Under the pieces are notes generated by a model. The model had not been told where the DNA came from, made no database searches, and was given only the letters and a program-made list of their open reading frames with translations. DNA of 64,000 nt from an uncultured bacterium. GTDB taxonomy: Bacteria > Cyanobacteriota > Vampirovibrionia > Gastranaerophilales > Gastranaerophilaceae. How positions within the stretch are numbered: the first letter of the stretch is position 1; each line of letters starts with the position of its first letter. Position numbers and translations under genes: made by a program. Shown one piece after another: positions 19,929 through 28,526 of the stretch. The stretch is taken from assembly GCA_949288725.1 (NCBI GenBank), contig CASELF010000027.1:25487-89486 (forward strand). The letters are read 5' to 3'.

Positions 19929-21530
19929 ATGGCAAAAACAATTGGTATTGACCTTGGTACTACAAACTCAGTTGTTGCAGTTATGGAAGGTGGTAAACCA
20001 ACCGTTATAGCAAATTCAGAAGGTTCAAGAACAACACCTTCAATTGTTGGTTTTTCAAAAACAGGGGAAAGATTAGTAGGACAATTAGCAAAACGTCAAG
20101 CTATATTAAACCCTGATAAAACAGTTGCATCAATCAAAAGACATATGGGAGAGGATTACAAAGTTCATATTGACGGAAAAGATTATACTCCTCAAGAAAT
20201 TTCAGCAATGATTTTAAGAAAATTAGCAGATGATGCAAGTAATTATCTTGGAGAAAAAGTTACATCTGCAGTAATTACAGTACCTGCATATTTTAACGAT
20301 GCACAAAGACAAGCAACAAAAGATGCTGGTAAGATTGCAGGATTGGATGTATTGCGTATCGTAAACGAACCAACTGCAGCAGCACTTGCTTACGGTTTGG
20401 AAAAAGACAAGAGTGAAAAAGTTCTTGTATTCGACTTAGGTGGTGGTACATTTGATGTATCAATTCTTGAAATCGGTGACGGTGTTCACGAAGTACTTTC
20501 AACATCAGGTGATACACACTTAGGTGGTGATGATTTCGACCAAAAGATTATGGATTGGATTTGTGACGAATTCAAGAAATTAGAAGGCATCGATTTAAGA
20601 AATGATAAACAAGCAATGCAACGTATTAAAGAAGCTGCAGAAAAGGCTAAATGTGAATTGTCATCATTGATGGAAACAAACATTAACTTAATGTTTATCA
20701 CAGCAGATGCTAACGGACCAAAACACTTGAATATGGATTTAACAAGAGCAAAATTTGAAGATTTATGCTTTGACTTACTAGAAAGATGTAAGAAACCTGT
20801 AGAACAAGCAATTAAAGATGCAGGCATATCAAAATCAGACATAAACGAAGTTGTATTAGTTGGTGGTTCATCAAGAATTCCGGCAGTACAAAGACTTGTT
20901 AAAGAATACACAGGCAAAGAACCTAACCAATCAGTAAACCCTGATGAAGTAGTTGCAGTAGGTGCAGCAATTCAAGCAGGTGTATTGGCAGGTGAAGTAA
21001 AAGATATCGTATTACTTGATGTAACACCATTGACATTAGGTATTGAAACTTTAGGTGGAGTAATGACACCATTAGTTCCAAGAAACACTACAATCCCTGT
21101 TTCAAAATCACAAGTATTCTCAACAGCAGAAAACAACCAAACAGCAGTAGATATTCAAGTACTACAAGGTGAAAGACCAATGGCAAAAGATAACAAGTCA
21201 TTAGGTATGTTCAGACTTGAAGGTATCGCACCTGCAATGCGTGGTATTCCACAAATTGAAGTAACATTTGATATTGATGCTAACGGTATCGTAAATGTTT
21301 CAGCAAAAGATAAAGCAACAAACAAAGAACAAAAAATCACAATTACCAACTCATCTAACTTGTCAGAACAAGATATCGAAAAGATGGTAAAAGAAGCTGA
21401 AGCAAACGCTGCTGAAGATAAAAAGAAAAAAGAAGAAGCAGAAATTAAAAACAATGCATCAAGTATGATAGCATCAGCAGATAGAGTAATGAAAGATTTT
21501 GAAGGAAAAATCGATGCTAATGACAAATAA
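19929..21530 (+). CDS. dnaK: Chaperone DnaK (Hsp70), interrupted by an in-frame TAA
   Basis: ATP-dependent protein-folding chaperone. The nucleotide-binding domain (about 1-370) shows [45 protein letters not shown] and [13 protein letters not shown]. The linker [19 protein letters not shown] and the beta substrate-binding domain follow. At codon 534 (21528-21530) a TAA stops the frame inside the helical lid. The same frame then resumes for 82 residues with typical DnaK C-terminal sequence. The product as read is 533 residues; without the stop it would be 616, near the family norm. Possible explanations are a real truncation, a strain-level mutation, readthrough or a sequence error. Confidence 0.95.
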   Translation: MAKTIGIDLGTTNSVVAVMEGGKPTVIANSEGSRTTPSIVGFSKTGERLVGQLAKRQAILNPDKTVASIKRHMGEDYKVHIDGKDYTPQEISAMILRKLADDASNYLGEKVTSAVITVPAYFNDAQRQATKDAGKIAGLDVLRIVNEPTAAALAYGLEKDKSEKVLVFDLGGGTFDVSILEIGDGVHEVLSTSGDTHLGGDDFDQKIMDWICDEFKKLEGIDLRNDKQAMQRIKEAAEKAKCELSSLMETNINLMFITADANGPKHLNMDLTRAKFEDLCFDLLERCKKPVEQAIKDAGISKSDINEVVLVGGSSRIPAVQRLVKEYTGKEPNQSVNPDEVVAVGAAIQAGVLAGEVKDIVLLDVTPLTLGIETLGGVMTPLVPRNTTIPVSKSQVFSTAENNQTAVDIQVLQGERPMAKDNKSLGMFRLEGIAPAMRGIPQIEVTFDIDANGIVNVSAKDKATNKEQKITITNSSNLSEQDIEKMVKEAEANAAEDKKKKEEAEIKNNASSMIASADRVMKDFEGKIDANDK

Positions 21531-21779
21531 AAATTAGAAGAACAAAAAACAGCACTTCAAAAAGCAATTGATGAAAACAAACCAACTGATGAATTGAAAA
21601 AATTATCAGAAGAATTGCAACAAACAATGTTTGCTATATCACAAAAGGCTTATGAAGCTGTACAAAAAGAAGGCGGAAATGCTCAAAGTGCAAATTCTGA
21701 ATCAGCATCTTCTTCAAATTCATCTTCTAACAACAATAATGATGATGACGTTATTGATGCAGAATATGTTAAAGAATAA
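21531..21779 (+). pseudogene. dnaK: Severed C-terminal lid of dnaK, in frame after the TAA
   Basis: Read in the dnaK frame this encodes [18 protein letters not shown] and onwards, then a Ser/Asn-rich linker and the terminal DDDVIDAEYVKE, the usual acidic DnaK tail (compare the DVVDAEF type). A TTG at 21594 could start a 61-residue fragment, but it lacks a ribosome site. Codon usage and composition are those of the rest of dnaK, so decay, if real, is very recent. Confidence 0.85.
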
Positions 21780-21804
21780 TAGTTCATTCACCTTTATAAT
21801 GATG

Positions 21805-21840
21805 AAAAATAGAACCTCCAAAAGAGGTTCTATTTTTTTA
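21805..21840 (+). terminator. Terminator of dnaK
   Basis: AAAATAGAACCTC pairs perfectly with GAGGTTCTATTTT around a five-base loop, followed by more T. It lies 27 bases after the tail's stop codon. This shows that the transcript unit still includes the severed C-terminal part. Confidence 0.85.
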
Positions 21841-21857
21841 TTAATAAAAAAAATAAA

Positions 21858-22472
21858 TTAAATATTGTAAGTAAATTGTAAAAAAGTTCCCATAAGATTT
21901 TCATTCCAAACCTGAACATCATCAGGGACTTCCAAAACCGTAGGAGTAAAATTCCAAATATATTTAATCTTAGATTTTACAATAAGGTTAGCCGTTTGTT
22001 GGGCAAACATTCCAGGAACAGTAAGAATTGCAATATCTGTACCATCCTGCAAAGCAATTTCGGGAAGATTTTTAATATCTATAATTTTTTTCCCATTAAT
22101 TTCTTTGCCGATTTTATTTTTATCATTATCAAATAAACTTATAATATTCAACCCATAACTTGTAAAATTATCATATTTGGCAAGTGCCATGCCAAGATTA
22201 CCTGCACCAATGATACAGGCTTTTTTAGACTTCGAAAACCCTAAATTTTTTTCGATAGAAGTTTTTAATTCTTTAACAATATACCCGACCCTTGATTTGC
22301 CTGAGTTATTTAAAAGATTAATATCTTTTCTAACCTGTGAATCATCAATACGCAAAAGTGTTGCAATTTGTTTACTGGAAATATATTCTTTTCCTTCTGC
22401 GATATAATCGCGCAAAATGCAATGATATAAGGTTAAACGATTAATAACTTTTTCTGAAAAATTCTTTTGCAT
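21858..22472 (-). CDS. rex: Redox-sensing transcriptional repressor Rex
   Basis: Senses the NADH/NAD+ ratio and represses fermentation and respiration genes. The N-terminal winged helix has YISSKQIATLLRIDDSQVRK followed by DINLLNNSGKSRVGY (Rex-type, D-S-x-V-R-K-D). The Rossmann domain begins ACIIGAGNLGMALAKY. I start at the ATG at 22472 (MQKNFSEK), giving 204 residues, because longer starts add a hydrophobic AT-rich leader and run into the divergent thioesterase gene. The 57-base divergent gap must hold both promoters, so self-regulation and co-regulation are possible. Confidence 0.92.
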   Translation of the reverse strand: MQKNFSEKVINRLTLYHCILRDYIAEGKEYISSKQIATLLRIDDSQVRKDINLLNNSGKSRVGYIVKELKTSIEKNLGFSKSKKACIIGAGNLGMALAKYDNFTSYGLNIISLFDNDKNKIGKEINGKKIIDIKNLPEIALQDGTDIAILTVPGMFAQQTANLIVKSKIKYIWNFTPTVLEVPDDVQVWNENLMGTFLQFTYNI

Positions 22473-22513
22473 ATAAATATTATACATAAAAAGATAATAA
22501 ATATTAATTTTAA

Positions 22514-22522
22514 TGGTATAAT
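22514..22522 (+). promoter_or_regulatory. Extended -10 promoter, probably giving a leaderless mRNA
   Basis: TGGTATAAT is a perfect extended -10. The ATG of the thioesterase gene lies only seven bases downstream (22530), about where transcription should begin. Confidence 0.6.
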
Positions 22523-22529
22523 CAAAAGT

Positions 22530-22952
22530 ATGAAACACATATTAGAACAAAAAGTATATTATTCAGACACAGATTCATACGGTGTAGTATGGCACGGCTC
22601 ATATTTGAGATGGTTGGAGATGGGCAGAGTAGAATTTTGTGAGAACTTAGGACTAAACCTTATTGATTTACAAAATCAAGACATAGTACTTCCTGTAACC
22701 AATTTGAACATAAAATACAAAAGTTCTGCAAAACTTAATGATGACATTCTTATTGAATCAGAGATAACAGAACTTAAAAGTTACAGCGTAACATTCAAAC
22801 AAGTAATAAAATCAAAAGAAACGGGAAAAATATATGTTGAGGCAGATGTTATAGTTGTAGCCATAAATAATGACGGAAAATTATACAGAAGGTTACCTGA
22901 AGTATTATCTCAAAAATTTGAAGAGGTATTAAAATGCCCGGCACTCGTTTAA
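22530..22952 (+). CDS. Acyl-CoA thioesterase, YbgC/4-hydroxybenzoyl-CoA thioesterase family
   Basis: 140 residues with the hot-dog fold. YYSDTDSYGVVWHGSYLRWL is the family's active-site region (the Asp in the D-x-x-G-V-V-x-H-x-x-Y pattern), and WLEMGRVEFCENLGL follows. The family hydrolyses short or aromatic acyl-CoAs, and YbgC acts with cell-envelope systems in some bacteria. An upstream in-frame ATG at 22467 would cross the promoter and the rex start, so I reject it. The end overlaps rluB by 19 bases. Confidence 0.87.
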   Translation: MKHILEQKVYYSDTDSYGVVWHGSYLRWLEMGRVEFCENLGLNLIDLQNQDIVLPVTNLNIKYKSSAKLNDDILIESEITELKSYSVTFKQVIKSKETGKIYVEADVIVVAINNDGKLYRRLPEVLSQKFEEVLKCPALV

Positions 22953-23671
22953 ACAAATACATTGCATCTTCAGGAATATGCTCCAGACGAAAGGCTGATG
23001 AATTAATTGAAAACGGGGCAGTAAGTATTAATGGAAAAAAAATAAACGAACCGGGATACATAGTTCAACCCAAAGACAAGGTATTTGTAAATAACAAACT
23101 AATTCATCCTGTAAAACACGAATACTACAGGTTCTACAAACCTGCAGGCTACATAACAACAGCAGATGATGAAAAAGGCAGAAAAACTATCTATGATTTG
23201 TTGCCTGAAAACTTACAAAAACTAAAACCCGTAGGACGATTAGACAAAGATTCAACAGGGTTATTAATCCTAACAAATGATGGAGACTTAATAAATGCAC
23301 TTACACATCCATCAATAAAAGTTCCAAAACTATACAGAGTATCAGTTAATGGCAAAATTACACAAAATGACATTGATGCAATGTATAAAGGAATAGAAAT
23401 AGAACCTGGCAAAATCGGATATGCCCAAGTCGATGTATTAGAAATTGATTCTAAACATACGGTTATGGAAATTGTATTATACCAAGGTCTAAACAGACAA
23501 ATAAGAAAAATGTTTGAGCATTTAGGATATGAAGTTGTGACATTAAAAAGAATTCAACATGCTACAATCAATTTAGACGGGCTAAAAAGAGGTGAATATA
23601 AACCAATAAAACCCGGACAAATCAAGGACCTAAAGAACTTTTTAAAAAGGATATCCAAGAAAAATGATTAA
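22934..23671 (+). CDS. rluB: 23S rRNA pseudouridine synthase (RsuA/RluB family)
   Basis: 245 residues. An N-terminal S4 RNA-binding domain (RLNKYIASSGICSRRKADEL) is followed by the RsuA/RluB catalytic domain. The catalytic aspartate lies in VGRLDKDSTGLLILTNDG. VKHEYYRFYKPAGYITT and QGLNRQIRKMFEHLGY are also typical. RluB-type enzymes modify helix 89 of 23S rRNA; RluE or RluF specificity cannot be excluded. It overlaps both neighbours, so the thioesterase, rluB and coaE form one transcript. Confidence 0.9.
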   Translation: MPGTRLNKYIASSGICSRRKADELIENGAVSINGKKINEPGYIVQPKDKVFVNNKLIHPVKHEYYRFYKPAGYITTADDEKGRKTIYDLLPENLQKLKPVGRLDKDSTGLLILTNDGDLINALTHPSIKVPKLYRVSVNGKITQNDIDAMYKGIEIEPGKIGYAQVDVLEIDSKHTVMEIVLYQGLNRQIRKMFEHLGYEVVTLKRIQHATINLDGLKRGEYKPIKPGQIKDLKNFLKRISKKND

Positions 23672-24236
23672 ATTTGCACTTGTTGGAAATATCGCAAGCG
23701 GAAAATCCACAGTAGAAGAAATATTAATTAAAAACAACTACCCTGTATTAGATACAGACAAGGTTTGTCACAAATTATTAGAAAAAACAGAACAAATAAA
23801 AGAAACTTTTAAAGAATATGATGTATTTTTACAAAATGGAGAAATCTCAAGAGAAAAACTCGGACGATTAGTTTTTAACGATACAAAAAAAAAGAAGGAA
23901 TTAGAAAATATACTATACCCGATTGTCAGAATTGAAATAGAAAAATTTTTTCAAGAAAATAAAGATAAAAAAGCAGCATTTGTAGCAATTCCGCTTTTAT
24001 TTGAAGCAAAAATGGAGGATTTATTTGACAAAATAATATTCATATATTGTGACGATAAAATAAGACTGGAAAGGCTAATAAAAAGAAACAATTATGACAA
24101 ACAATATGCACAAACAAGAATACTTGCTCAGCAACCTCAAGAAAATAAAATAAAAAAATCTGACATAATAATAAGTAATAACACAGATATAATAGCATTA
24201 GAGCACGAGATAAAAACCTTATTAAAAAACCTATAA
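23664..24236 (+). CDS. coaE: Dephospho-CoA kinase
   Basis: Last step of coenzyme A synthesis, phosphorylating the 3'-hydroxyl of dephospho-CoA. 190 residues. The P-loop is GNIASGKST, VLDTDKVCH follows the substrate site, and VAIPLLFEAKMEDLFDKIIF and RLIKRNNYDKQYAQTRILAQ cover the lid. The start overlaps the rluB end by eight bases. The atp operon begins 57 bases downstream and may be partly read from the same transcript. Confidence 0.93.
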   Translation: MIKFALVGNIASGKSTVEEILIKNNYPVLDTDKVCHKLLEKTEQIKETFKEYDVFLQNGEISREKLGRLVFNDTKKKKELENILYPIVRIEIEKFFQENKDKKAAFVAIPLLFEAKMEDLFDKIIFIYCDDKIRLERLIKRNNYDKQYAQTRILAQQPQENKIKKSDIIISNNTDIIALEHEIKTLLKNL

Positions 24237-24293
24237 AAATGTCATTGCAGAAAAATTTTTTCAGTGATAACATGAGATTAGAGAGGGAGCCAA

Positions 24294-24983
24294 ATGGAAC
24301 ACTGGACTTACAATTTAAGCATATTAGGACATGGTGTAACAATTAATATGGATACATTAATAACAATGTGGTTCTCAATGATAATATTAATTGTTATTGC
24401 ATTTATCTCAACAAGAAATTTAAAAATGGTACCGGGAAAGTTGCAATTATGTGCAGAAGGTATAATCAAATACTTTAATAACATTGCAAAAGCAAGTATG
24501 GGCAATGACAATGCCCAAAAGCATATTGCTATTATATTAACATTATTTATGTTTATATTAACAGCAAATTTAGTAGGGCAATTACCACTAAAAATAATAC
24601 ATTTGACAACAGGTGAATTAGCATCACCAAACAATGATATAAATATGACAGCCGCAATGGCTATAGTTGTTTCAATATACTACATATTCTTTGGAATACA
24701 AAAGAATGGATTTAGATTCTTTTTCAAAGGATTTAGTATAGATGGAATAATAATAACACTTGTAGATATGTTAGAATTATTTGTAAGACCATTTTCATTG
24801 GCACTGCGACTTTTTGCTAACATACTTGCAGGTGAATTATTAGTTGCAACCTTTATAAGTTTATGTGCAATAGTAATACCATTACCATTTATGTTATTTG
24901 AATTATTTGTAGCACTGATACAGGCATTGGTATTTACGCTATTGTCAACAACATATATTTCAATGGCAGTACAAGATGAGTAA
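24294..24983 (+). CDS. atpB: F-type ATP synthase subunit a
   Basis: Membrane stator subunit with the half-channels for ions. 229 residues with five to six helices. The essential arginine is in LFVRPFSLALRLFANILAGE. The C-terminus (FELFVALIQALVFTLLSTTY) is typical. A GAGAGGGAG ribosome site precedes the ATG. It is the first gene of the operon; no atpI precedes it. Confidence 0.96.
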   Translation: MEHWTYNLSILGHGVTINMDTLITMWFSMIILIVIAFISTRNLKMVPGKLQLCAEGIIKYFNNIAKASMGNDNAQKHIAIILTLFMFILTANLVGQLPLKIIHLTTGELASPNNDINMTAAMAIVVSIYYIFFGIQKNGFRFFFKGFSIDGIIITLVDMLELFVRPFSLALRLFANILAGELLVATFISLCAIVIPLPFMLFELFVALIQALVFTLLSTTYISMAVQDE

Positions 24984-24998
24984 TAAAGGAGAGAAAAA

Positions 24999-25235
24999 AT
25001 GGCTATAGAACAAACTTTAGATTTAGCGAAATTAGGGGCAGGTATTGCAATCGGATTTGGTGCAATCGGCGGAGGTTTAGGCTTAGGTATTGCAACAAAA
25101 GGTGTTTTAGATGCAATTGCAAGACAACCTGAAATTAAAGATGAAGCTTTCAAAAACTTTATTATTGGTGCAGGTCTTGCAGAAGCAACAGCAATTTATG
25201 CTTTATTTATTGCAATTATGTTGTTATTCAAATAA
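24999..25235 (+). CDS. atpE: F-type ATP synthase subunit c
   Basis: 78-residue hairpin of the rotor ring. The loop is ARQPE and the ion-binding glutamate lies in GAGLAEATAIY. Aligned with the Ilyobacter/Propionigenium Na+ rings, the glutamine of helix 1 is replaced by leucine (GLGLGIA against GVGQGYA) and the serine after the glutamate is alanine. This favours H+ rather than Na+ coupling, by inference. The ribosome site is AAAGGAGAG. Confidence 0.96.
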   Translation: MAIEQTLDLAKLGAGIAIGFGAIGGGLGLGIATKGVLDAIARQPEIKDEAFKNFIIGAGLAEATAIYALFIAIMLLFK

Positions 25236-25249
25236 GGACTAAATAGAAA

Positions 25250-25693
25250 ATGATTGAATTTAATGCTACTTTTATAATTGCGATGCTTAGTTTTGTTGTG
25301 TTCATAATGATAATGAATGCGATATTCTATCAGCCTGTTTTAAACATAATAAGGAAAAGAGAAGAATATATAAATTCAAATTACGAAGAGTCAACAAAGA
25401 ATGACAAAACAGCAAAAGATCTTGATGAAAGCAGAAATACGCAGATTAACGCAACCCAAGCAAAATGCAGAAAAGATTTTTATACTGCAGTGAATAAGTT
25501 GCAAGAAAATTCTGCCGGCAAAATAAAAGAAGCAAAAGAAAACAATAAAACAATAATACAAACAGAAAAAGACAGATTATTAAAAGAAGAAATGGAATTA
25601 CAACAAAAATTACAAGGCAGTGTAGTTGAGGATTTGGCAAATTCTATTACAGAAAAACTTCTAAACAATAATCAAGTTCAAGTAAAACAATAA
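25250..25693 (+). CDS. F-type ATP synthase subunit b'
   Basis: 147 residues: one N-terminal membrane helix (IIAMLSFVVFIMIMNAIFYQPV) then a long charged helix. The position directly after subunit c and the presence of a second b gene match the b'/b pair of cyanobacteria and plastids. The peripheral stalk would then be a b/b' heterodimer. Confidence 0.9.
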   Translation: MIEFNATFIIAMLSFVVFIMIMNAIFYQPVLNIIRKREEYINSNYEESTKNDKTAKDLDESRNTQINATQAKCRKDFYTAVNKLQENSAGKIKEAKENNKTIIQTEKDRLLKEEMELQQKLQGSVVEDLANSITEKLLNNNQVQVKQ

Positions 25694-25704
25694 GAGAAAC
25701 GACA

Positions 25705-26214
25705 ATGCAGGAAATTCTTTCAATACTAAAGACATTAGCAGAATCAAATACCATCAACTTTATAATAATGTTGGTGATACTTGGATTGATAGTGAGAAAA
25801 ATACATTTGAATGAATCCTTCCAAAAAGCGACGGATAAAATTCAAAACAACATAGAAACTTCAGAAAAGACAAAACAAAACAGTCAAGACAATCTTGCCC
25901 AAAGTCAGAAGAAAATGGAAGAATTACCAAAAGAACTTGCAACACTAGAAAAGACTTCAGAAAGCAAGATCAAGTCATTTGAAGATACTATCAAAATAAC
26001 AACACAAAAAACAATAACAAATATAAATCAATCAATACAAAAAACAATGGCAATAGAAGAGAAAAAGTTATCAAATCATATAAAAGAGAGAACTTCACAC
26101 GAATCTATTGACCTTGCAAAAAATAAAATTATTGATATTTTGAAGAAAAATCCAAACTTACATAATCAATTTATACAACAAAGTTTGGATGAACTAGATA
26201 AGGTAAAACTATAA
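25705..26214 (+). CDS. atpF: F-type ATP synthase subunit b
   Basis: 169 residues: N-terminal helix INFIIMLVILGLIVRKI, then about 130 residues of coiled coil rich in Lys, Glu and Gln. It forms the peripheral stalk with b'. Its stop codon overlaps the start of atpH. Conservation is low, as is normal for this subunit, so the call rests largely on shape and position. Confidence 0.9.
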   Translation: MQEILSILKTLAESNTINFIIMLVILGLIVRKIHLNESFQKATDKIQNNIETSEKTKQNSQDNLAQSQKKMEELPKELATLEKTSESKIKSFEDTIKITTQKTITNINQSIQKTMAIEEKKLSNHIKERTSHESIDLAKNKIIDILKKNPNLHNQFIQQSLDELDKVKL

Positions 26215-26753
26215 TGATAAAAACCTCAGTAATTTCAAAGAACTATGCAAAAGCACTATTAGAAGCAGCGCAAGAAAGCGGTGATTATTCTTGTTATGCA
26301 ACCCAACTGGAAGAAATAATAAATGTGCTAAACAATTCAAAAGATTTGCAAATCGTTATGGCAAATTCTGCAATTTCAACATCGAAGAAAATTGAAATTG
26401 TTAATGAAATCTTTGGAAACAAAATTGACCACAAACTATTAAATTTTATCAAAATATTAATAGAAAAGAACAGATTTAATGAATTTGAAACGATAAAAGA
26501 AATATATAATGAAGAAATCTCAAAACTTTCAAACAAAACAAAAGTAGAGATAACATCGCCAATAGACCTGGATTTTGAAAAGAAGACAGCGATATTATTC
26601 AAACTAGAGCACAAATTAAACACAGAAGTAATTCCTATATGGAATATAGATGAAAGTTTAATAGCCGGATTAATCTTCAAAATTGGTGATTGCGTGATAG
26701 ATACTAGCGTAAAGACCAAGTTAGAAAATTTAAGTAATGAAATAAATAGATAA
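26214..26753 (+). CDS. atpH: F-type ATP synthase subunit delta
   Basis: 179 residues connecting the stalk to the top of the alpha/beta hexamer. The N-terminus ISKNYAKALLEAAQESGDY is the family signature, and the C-terminal DESLIAGLIFKIGDCVIDTS is the classic G-G-x-x-x-x-x-G-D region in a slightly changed form. It overlaps atpF. Confidence 0.94.
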   Translation: MIKTSVISKNYAKALLEAAQESGDYSCYATQLEEIINVLNNSKDLQIVMANSAISTSKKIEIVNEIFGNKIDHKLLNFIKILIEKNRFNEFETIKEIYNEEISKLSNKTKVEITSPIDLDFEKKTAILFKLEHKLNTEVIPIWNIDESLIAGLIFKIGDCVIDTSVKTKLENLSNEINR

Positions 26754-26762
26754 GGGGGCATT

Positions 26763-28274
26763 ATGGTACTTATCCAACCTGAAGAAATAAGTTCAATAAT
26801 AAAAGAGAAAATAGACAATTACGAACTTCAAACAGAAGTATCAAATACCGGAACCGTACTGGAAATAGGCGATGGTATCGCAAGAATCTATGGACTACGC
26901 AATGTAATGGCAAATGAACTTGTAATGTTTGAAGACGGAGCAGGAACACTTGGTATAGCGATGAACCTGGAAGAAGACAATGTAGGTGTAGTAATACTTG
27001 GAGATTACACACACATAAAAGAGGGAACCGTAGTAAAAACAACAGGAAAAATTGCATCAGTACCTGTAGGAGAAGGTTTAATCGGAAGAATTATTGACCC
27101 TACAGGCAAACCATTAGATGGAAAAGGAGAATACAAATATACAAAAGTTAGACCAATCGAAAGAGTAGCTCCTGGTATTGTAACAAGGAAATCAGTTCAC
27201 GAGCCGCTAAAAACAGGTTTAACAGCAATTGATGCACTAACTCCAATAGGAAGAGGACAAAGAGAATTAATTATTGGAGATAGACAAACAGGCAAAACAG
27301 CAATTGCAATAGATACAATAATTAACCAAAAGGGCAAAGATGTAATCTGTATATATGTTGCAATCGGACAAAAAGCATCAACAGTAGCATACTTAGCCAA
27401 AACATTAGAAGATCATGGTGCTATGGATTACTCAATAATAGTTTCATCAACAGCGAATGAATCAGCGCCATTACAATATATTGCACCATTTGCAGGAGTA
27501 ACAATTGGTGAAGAATTTATGGAACAAGGCAAATCAGTTTTGATAATATACGATGACTTATCAAAACACGCCCAAGCATATAGAGCGATGAGTTTGCTAC
27601 TTAAAAGACCGCCAGGACGTGAAGCATACCCTGGAGATGTATTCTACTTACATTCAAGATTATTGGAAAGAGCCGTAAAATTGAATGATGAACTTGGTGG
27701 TGGAAGTATCACAGCATTACCGATTATTGAAACTCAAGCAGGTGATGTATCCGCATACATTCCAACAAACGTAATTTCAATTACAGACGGACAGATATTC
27801 TTAGAAAGTAACGCATTTAACGCAGGTATAAGACCGGCAATAAACGCAGGTATTTCAGTATCTCGTGTAGGTGGTGCAGCTCAAACAAAAGCAATAAAAC
27901 AAGTTGCAGGACAATTAAGACTAGACCTTGCTCAATACAGAGAACTTGAAGCCTTTGCACAATTTGCATCAGATCTTGACGCAATGACGAAAAAGCAACT
28001 TCTAAGAGGTCAAAAACTTACAGAAGTATTGAAACAGCAACAATATTCTCCACTAAGCACGGCAGAACAAGTTTCAATATTGTTTGCAGCAAATGAAGGT
28101 CTATTAGACGATGTAGAAAACTCAGATATTGCAAGATTCAAAAAAGAATGGTTTGTCTACTTTAATGCAAACTTTAAAGATTTAGTTGAACGACTAAATT
28201 CAGGTTCCGCATTATCTGATGACGATAAAAAAGCCTTAACGGAAGGTTTGACAACATTTAAAAGTACATTTTAA
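26763..28274 (+). CDS. atpA: F-type ATP synthase subunit alpha
   Basis: 503 residues, full length. The Walker A motif is [13 protein letters not shown], and the signature [14 protein letters not shown] is present. It forms the non-catalytic sites of F1. AAGGGGG lies directly before the start region. Subunits beta and epsilon are not in the operon, as in cyanobacteria. Confidence 0.98.
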   Translation: MVLIQPEEISSIIKEKIDNYELQTEVSNTGTVLEIGDGIARIYGLRNVMANELVMFEDGAGTLGIAMNLEEDNVGVVILGDYTHIKEGTVVKTTGKIASVPVGEGLIGRIIDPTGKPLDGKGEYKYTKVRPIERVAPGIVTRKSVHEPLKTGLTAIDALTPIGRGQRELIIGDRQTGKTAIAIDTIINQKGKDVICIYVAIGQKASTVAYLAKTLEDHGAMDYSIIVSSTANESAPLQYIAPFAGVTIGEEFMEQGKSVLIIYDDLSKHAQAYRAMSLLLKRPPGREAYPGDVFYLHSRLLERAVKLNDELGGGSITALPIIETQAGDVSAYIPTNVISITDGQIFLESNAFNAGIRPAINAGISVSRVGGAAQTKAIKQVAGQLRLDLAQYRELEAFAQFASDLDAMTKKQLLRGQKLTEVLKQQQYSPLSTAEQVSILFAANEGLLDDVENSDIARFKKEWFVYFNANFKDLVERLNSGSALSDDDKKALTEGLTTFKSTF

Positions 28275-28302
28275 CAATTAACAACGAAGGAGAATCGATA
28301 TT

Positions 28303-28509
28303 ATGAAATGTTACAATCATCACGATAGAGATGCTTTTGGAGTATGTACAGTTTGTGGAAAAGGCTTATGCTTGGAATGTATGAAGCAAGATTCCAATGA
28401 TGTACGTTGTAAAAACAACTGTCAAAAAGGATTTAAAGGAAGCCAAATACTATCTTTTGCAGGCTTTTTGATAATAACAGTACTTTTGTTAATATGTGTC
28501 TTTGACTAA
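28303..28509 (+). CDS. Small zinc-finger membrane protein inside the atp operon
   Basis: 68 residues. The N-terminal half is a B-box-like zinc-binding module: CYNHHDRDAFGVCTVCGKG, then LCLECMKQDSNDVRCKNNC. Its Cys/His spacing resembles the short bacterial B-box domains found at the front of some membrane proteins. The C-terminal half is a single membrane helix (ILSFAGFLIITVLLLICVF). The zinc part should face the cytoplasm if the positively charged FKGS stretch stays inside. It has its own GAAGGAG ribosome site and lies 28 bases after atpA and 17 before atpG. The function is unknown; it may assist assembly or regulate the synthase. Confidence 0.85.
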   Translation: MKCYNHHDRDAFGVCTVCGKGLCLECMKQDSNDVRCKNNCQKGFKGSQILSFAGFLIITVLLLICVFD

Positions 28510-28526
28510 GAAAATAAGGTAAAACA

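Noticed and set aside
21528..21530. Reassigned stop codon as explanation for the dnaK break
   Set aside because: Nearly all other genes in the window end at TAA at the expected family length, so TAA is a real stop here.
24680..25153. Minus-strand open frame of 157 codons opposite atpB and atpE
   Set aside because: Covers the a and c subunits; composition follows from their hydrophobic codons read backwards.
24999..25235. Sodium-type ATP synthase c subunit
   Set aside because: The helix 1 glutamine and the serine after the glutamate of the Na+ motif are absent.
26294..26818. Minus-strand open frame of 174 codons opposite atpH and the start of atpA
   Set aside because: Overlaps two certain ATP synthase genes and crosses their junction; no independent signals.
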